Shown here piece after piece: positions 58,914 through 64,000 of a stretch of DNA of 64,000 bases. The stretch is taken from the NCBI RefSeq assembly GCF_029784155.1, contig NC_073693.1, positions 285,730,875 through 285,794,874 of the forward strand, read 5' to 3'. Origin of the DNA: Uranotaenia lowii. Taxonomy: Eukaryota; Arthropoda; Insecta; Diptera; Culicidae. The notes under the pieces are model-generated. The model was not told the DNA's origin and searched no databases. It saw only the letters and a program-made list of their open reading frames with translations. The first letter of the stretch is position 1, and each line of letters opens with the position of its first letter. The translations under genes were made by a program, and so were the position numbers.

Positions 58914-60233
58914 AATAGTGGCAAGCGAAAAAACGAGATATTTTGTATTTAGTTCGCAATGTGTTTAAAAATTGCTGTTTTTTTAAAGCCAAATTTCAAA
59001 TTATAAATCATTAATTTGGTTCAAGTTTGCATCAAAAAAATTTGATCCTTTGAAATATAGATTTACATCATTGAATTTGCAAAAGAGTTTGCTAGAATTT
59101 GGTTTGAGATTCAACTTGTTTGATTTGAGTATAGAATAAGTTTTTTTTTAAGAAATGGAAAGCTATCCTAAAAAACTTTTTTTTTGTTTCGATTATAGTC
59201 GTTTTACCATCTTTATGGCATTCGCGACTTTATCAACGTTACGTTTATGCTCAAGTAAACTAAATTTGATCTTCCAGACTCTTAAACAAATTCAAAGGTT
59301 TTAACCATCGATGGAAGCGAATTTTGCTCACCATTTAGATTTCAGACCAATTTTTCAAAGTTTCGATTTAATAGCAAAACTTTTGATTTAAAAGTATTTA
59401 AAAATGAATAATCATATAGTTTAAAAAAAAAATTGGTTGTTGATTTTTTTTTGTAATCGTTCATTATTGTGCAAAAAATTATAGGTAAAAATCAGTTACT
59501 AAAACCATCTCCCCATAAGTTGATTCTTACTAAGGCCCTGAGATGTGATATTTTAATATTGAATTTTTTTAGGATTTAAAATAAGGATGTAAAAATATCT
59601 CAAATTATAACAAAAAGTCCAAGTAAGAATAACTAATTTATATCACACTTTGATAGCATCATATCAAGATTATAACTCAACCAGATTGGGTATTTACTTC
59701 AATGTTGTTTCATTTGTAAACAAACAAGACTGATTAACTTTCATAAAGCGTTTTTATGATAATTTGTTGGATGAAAATTTTCTAGGACAAAAATACCTTA
59801 CACTAGGATAAAGTCGGACAAATTTCAAGTCAGGTAAAAATCAAAAATTGTATTATCAGTAGGAGTATTTCGGAACAAATTTTTCATGAACTACATCGTA
59901 AACTAGTAGCTCTGAAGCCTGAAATCTGTAAGCTCCCATCGATAGTTGTATATTTGAATGAGTACAAAAATACGAAGAGTCAATTGAAGGTCCTTTGAAT
60001 GTTGTTTATCTAAAAAATCCTAAATTATGGCAGTAGCATTAGCAGTGAAGTGCGATGAGAATGACTGAATAAGTGAAAAGAGTTCCTCATTTCATCATGA
60101 ATTACAAGTCATGAACTTGCACAGGCTGAATAAATTCAATCTTATATTCGTTTGTGGCATGAACATTATTTTGAAGCTGTTGGCCCATTTTAATGTTTTT
60201 ACTACTTTCACTGTTTTGTAAAAGCTATATTAA
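58914..60233. other. AT-rich intronic DNA
   Basis: Contains the retroposon tail at 59177-59250. Otherwise nothing recognised. Confidence 0.4.
59177..59250 (-). mobile_element. SINE/LINE 3'-tail fragment, copy 2
   Basis: Minus strand: AACGTTGATAAAGTCGCGAA, TGCCATAAAGATGGTAAAAC, GACTATAATCGAAAC and an A-run. Same tail as the complete SINE at 43205-43383; the tRNA-like head is missing. Confidence 0.65.
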
Positions 60234-62568
60234 TCTATATATATAAAAATGAATGTTTGTCTGTCTGTCTGTTCCCTATAGACTCGGAAACTACTGAACC
60301 GATCATCGTCAAAATTGGCATCTGAGGGTTTTTGAGGCCGGGGATGGTTTCTGTAATAGTCAAAACTCCATCCGACTTAAGGGAGGGGGGGCTTCTATAC
60401 AAAATTTGTAGTTTTTCGGAACAAATTAAAGTCATGACATCCATTTTCTCGAGATTTTTTCTTCCTTTGGGCGGTTTGTTTTTCGTCTCCAAGGTCGAGG
60501 CGTCGTGAGCCAACGTCGCAAAAGGATAGTAACCAGGCATAGCATACTGATCAGTGGGAATATTTTGGCGCGTATTTCTCAACCAAGAATATTTTCAATG
60601 CAAGGGGTGGCGATATGAAGCCTTGATGTGATTTTTTTCTACTTGATTCCTAGCTCATTTGTACAGCACATGGTTATGAACGACGCCTAGGTTAGACCCT
60701 GATTGACGTATTGGATAGTAACTATAGCATTCTGTTAATTGATCGCAGGAAAAATTTAACAATTAGGCGCCTGTTTCTCAACCAAGTACCTATATTTCTT
60801 ATGCACGTGGGGGCGATATGCAACCTAGATGTGTTTTTTTCTTACCTAATTGCACGTGGTAATAAATGACGCCTAGATGTGACACGGATTGGTATTTTAT
60901 AAATGAACTAATTGAAAGATTTGCAAAAATACTTCCATATTTAGTTCCTGTTAATGTAGGTAGCATTCGACTTTTCATTCAAGGAACATTAGAACATGTT
61001 CAAACGTTCCACTTTTTCTGTTTAAAAAAAAACTAAAAATGATGTTTTCTTCTAGAAATTGTTACTTCGGCCCAAATACACAACTGAAACGATTTTAGAA
61101 ATGAAAATGAGAGCTTTTTATTTTAAATAATTCTGAAAAAACCATCGTATTTTTTTATTACATGCCTATTCAAGTACGTACTTAACATGAAAAGTGTTTT
61201 TGTGTTACATGGCTGCATAAAAGAGACTTTTGATCCGCTTCGTTTTTAAAGAGCGAGACTTTAGAACTGATATTCAACTGGACGCAAAATTTTTATGAAA
61301 ATTTTTTAGTATACCCTTAAAATGTTAAAAACAATATTCCCTCTTGTCAACTTACACGGCGGGATAAGAACAAACGTCGAACTTTTAAGAAATTCATCTT
61401 TAAAATGATTCAATATGTTGGAAAGATCAGAAGGGGTATTCCGAATGTTGAAACTGAAGCGGATACTGAAAATTCTTAAATGTCTTCGTAAATTAAGGTC
61501 ATTCCCTTTGAACAGCATTCTTAAAAAGTGAAGTAAAAACATAAATTCACACTGCAGGAACACTGCAGATATATCAGGGAAACTTAATTGAACAAAAAAT
61601 AGGAATACGTATTAAATCCATTTTAAAGCCATATCTTTGACGCATCTGTAAAAATTTTGGAATATTTGACTTTCTGCAACTGATATTTTTTTGAATATTT
61701 ATATTTTTTGCCTTAGTAAATTTATTTAAAAAAAAGAAATTTTCACTGTATTTCATACATAACAAATTTAATATATTTTTCATTACCATGATAAGTGCTG
61801 CTTGGAAAAACTTCAAGCTATAATGTCTCATGTCTACGAGTTTGGAATATGGCGAAACATTTTTTAACATAATTTTGGCGCAAAAAGGATAGATATTCAA
61901 ACTGCTTCGTAGGCGAGGATGGTGAAAAAAGCTGTTTGAAAATGGTTACTAAAAATCCTTTTCATTGTTTTTTTTTTCAAATTTCTATAGCTTATTTTTT
62001 CAACTCCAAAAAATACCCCATCTAAAGCTTATCAGGAGCTGGAAGTGCTCATAATACAGAATATTAGGAATATACTCAAAAAACTGTCTCGATTCACGCT
62101 ATTCATCGGTTTAAAAAATTCTATCTCTATAAAGTACAATTTGCAATAAATTCCAATATGCGAATCTTTTTCTTTCAATTGGTATTATGTAAACTCGAGC
62201 CAGTAAATTTGCCTACCTTCTTCAAGCAGTGTGGGACAAAATTGGAAAAGATGGGGGAGCTCCCATGTAAATTTAAGATAAAGAGCTTTTCAAAGAAGGG
62301 ATCATATTTAAATAAGTTTTTTGGGTACAGAGTACAAATTTCAGATCTTGAAAAACGAGTTTAGAGATCAAGTTTCAGTAAAAAATACATACCATCTTTG
62401 AATTGCAATTCAGAACTGCAGCTGCAGCTCTCATTTCGAAGTTGTTGGTTCTGAAGTATGATGAGGTTTTTTTTTTTAAAAAATGCTCTCTAATATCTAA
62501 ATTTGAATAAATTTTTACAAATTACATTTATTTTCGGAAGGTGTAGCAAAGCACAACGGGTCAGCTAG
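60234..62568. mobile_element. Helitron-like non-autonomous element
   Basis: The 5' end TCTATATATATAAAAATGAA, followed by GTCTGTCTGTCTGTTCCCTATAG, and the 3' end GGGTCAGCTAG are the ends of a widespread insect Helitron type; the unit starts TC, ends CTAG and sits between A and T, as Helitrons do, without a target duplication. A ~199-bp direct duplication lies inside (units near 60575 and 60774, sharing TTTCTCAACCAAG, GGCGATATG and ACGCCTAG). No Rep/helicase ORF. I did not find a strong 3' hairpin, so the class is likely but not certain. Confidence 0.6.
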
Positions 62569-63757
62569 TTTTTTTTTAAATCTAATGTGAACAGCCACCT
62601 CGTTTTGAGGAATCTATTTCGAAATCTACATCTGATTTATTGTATGTTTGATATTTACTATTTAAAATGCCCAATATCAATAAAACTTATCTTACATTTA
62701 TTTAAAATCGATTTGAATTTTAGTACAAAGCATTATTTTCCACACAATTTCCTGATAAGAAGGGGTCGCAGGACTCGAAAAGGTTGTGCTCACATTTCCG
62801 GAAGCAGCTACTTAACAGTAATAACAGCATGGATATTTCTGCAACGTAATGAAACCATAACACCATCCACAGAAGGATCAGTCTTTTACGTGGTGAATGA
62901 ATTGCCATTGCTTGAACCTTAAGAAACCTAATGAGAAAGACTTCAAATTATCGAGCGATTTCGATTTGCGATAATCCTTTTACGCAAGACGGGAATTACA
63001 GCTCAATTCTACCTTCACCATCGATCTTCAATCGACTCACCTGTCAAACAAAGCACGAGATCCCTCTTTTGAGAAGGAGGAAAAAAGAGTCATAAAATCA
63101 ATTTCCGCTGCTTTACCAGCAGAAGATAACTGCTTCTCGCGTGATGTTCCATCAGGTGCGCGCGCGCGTGTAAATGATCTTGTCTTGTCCTCCGCTGCGT
63201 ACATACAAACATTCAAGATTCAAGCTCAAGTCCGCTATCACGCGTTTCCTACAACTAGACTACATGGGCAAGAACGATAACTTGGCAAGCCTAGAAAGAA
63301 AAAAGAAGGGAAAAGACAGAGTATTTATATAAACGATCACTACATCACCTCTAATCAAATCAGCTGATCGCCTTAGCAAATCTCTGTCTTCGAACTATCA
63401 AGTTAATGTTACTTTAGAACGTTTTTATAGGCGTTTGGTCAACGGTCTATTCTGAAAATTGAAGGTCAACTCGCGAAACGTTGATTTACAACCGTTGAGG
63501 GCAATAGGACTGATTTTCATGAACATTTTTTCCCAAGCCAAATATCCTCAAGGCTAAAAGTAACTCAATTTGTACAAAACCGAATGGAAATCATCCATTT
63601 TTGAATAACTGATACGCTGATGTTAATCTTTTGGCCCAGAAGATTAGCCCAAGTCCCCCGTTTCAAGTTCAACCGTACAAGCCATGACGATGAAGTTCCA
63701 GCACCGTTAGGTAGCCGTCGTTCCATCTTCTGTGTGCTAATATTGTATTATTGTAAG
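62569..63757. other. Intronic or intergenic DNA before the right-edge exon
   Basis: 62587-62922 is a plus frame of 111 codons without recognisable product. 62930-63420 is of moderate GC and appears unique (GCGCGCGCGTGTAAATGATC near 63158). The last ~45 bases form a T-rich acceptor tract with a CTAAT branch-like motif before AAG at 63755-63757. Confidence 0.35.
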
Positions 63758-63988
63758 AAAAGTGTACGAAGCCGGACCAACCAAACAGGGCAATTTCACT
63801 CCAGTAGCTATCTGGCGAAGACCCCCACCGGTGTTGAGGCGCTCACGAAACCGTTCGTTCGATGGTTTGCGGACAAGCGCGCGCGTTCTCGAGGCGCATT
63901 CTTTTGCGCCAAGACCTGCGGTGAGATGTGGTCCAAGGTGGGCAACCTGTGTTCGACTACCAAGAAAAAATCGCGCAAGGCAGCTTAG
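63758..63988 (+). CDS. Candidate terminal exon, Cys-containing basic C-terminus
   Basis: The open frame (open from an ATG at 63620) ends at TAG 63986-63988. If spliced at TATTGTAAG|AAAAGTG (63757/63758) it begins in phase 0, the same phase as the donor at 50153. It encodes about 76 residues: VRSRTNQTGQ, FVRWFADKRARSRG, GAFFCAKTCGEMW, NLCSTTKKKSRKAA. Dibasic and multibasic sites around a three-Cys segment would suit a processed secreted peptide. GC and codon use are higher than the flanks. I do not recognise the family; the link to the 49263 exon is inference, and other acceptors are possible. Confidence 0.35.
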   Translation, partial: KSVRSRTNQTGQFHSSSYLAKTPTGVEALTKPFVRWFADKRARSRGAFFCAKTCGEMWSKVGNLCSTTKKKSRKAA

Positions 63989-64000
63989 CAGAGGCGAGAA

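Noticed and set aside
1..64000. CRISPR array, bacterial operon or phage genes
   Set aside because: No spaced identical repeats, Shine-Dalgarno-led gene runs or phage proteins; all evidence is of an insect nuclear genome.

Overview
The window looks like non-coding, transposon-packed nuclear DNA of an insect, most likely a mosquito. The reasons are the AT-rich background, short-intron-style splice signals, a Ty3/gypsy-type LTR retrotransposon, a Jockey-clade (Juan-like) LINE fragment, a tRNA-derived SINE, an ITmD37E-like mariner relative, and many TIR-bounded short elements with TA or 8-bp target duplications. The organism is an inference; nothing here identifies a species. No bacterial operon, CRISPR array or rRNA gene is present.

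Layout. 1-9046: the 5' part of a minus-strand Ty3/gypsy element. Pol (protease, RT) runs off the left edge and is joined to gag by a -1 overlap. A long AT-rich leader is interrupted by a 2.5-kb TIR element; beyond it lie a clear primer binding site and a 1691-bp LTR with TGTAGC/GCTACA ends. 9047-10759: about 22 copies of an ~82-bp tandem repeat abutting the LTR. 12026-13856: a long inverted-repeat (foldback) element with a 5-bp TSD, with a hAT-like MITE (8-bp TSD) inserted in its loop. 15545-16470: a ~137-bp satellite with a conserved GCCGCCATCTTG motif. 17-19.4 kb: a TA-flanked MITE, a splice-like ORF remnant and one terminus of a further element. 19.7-21.1 kb: a GC-richer, non-repetitive stretch ending in a strong splice donor, possibly a 5' non-coding exon. 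22-48 kb: MITEs, hairpins, a SINE, a 5'-truncated LINE, a minisatellite, a second foldback (40106-42400) and a nested TIR pair (43.9-46.0 kb).

The one convincing host coding exon is 49263-50153 on the plus strand. It begins with a signal peptide, has a furin-type RRKR site and a Gln/Ser/Thr-rich body, and ends in a phase-0 splice donor. Its 5' UTR begins at a splice acceptor (48996), so an upstream exon must exist; the 20-21 kb block is a candidate. A phase-compatible, Cys-containing exon with a stop codon lies at 63758-63988 and could be the 3' end. If so, most of the window is introns of one secreted-protein gene and the mobile elements are intronic passengers. 50-63 kb holds a third foldback (51301-52989) with RSS/Transib-like CACAGTG ends, a broken mariner-type transposon, two more MITEs and a Helitron-like element.

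I do not see a new multi-gene system. The most unusual items are the three large foldback elements, the Transib-like termini and the possible transposon-filled secreted-precursor gene.
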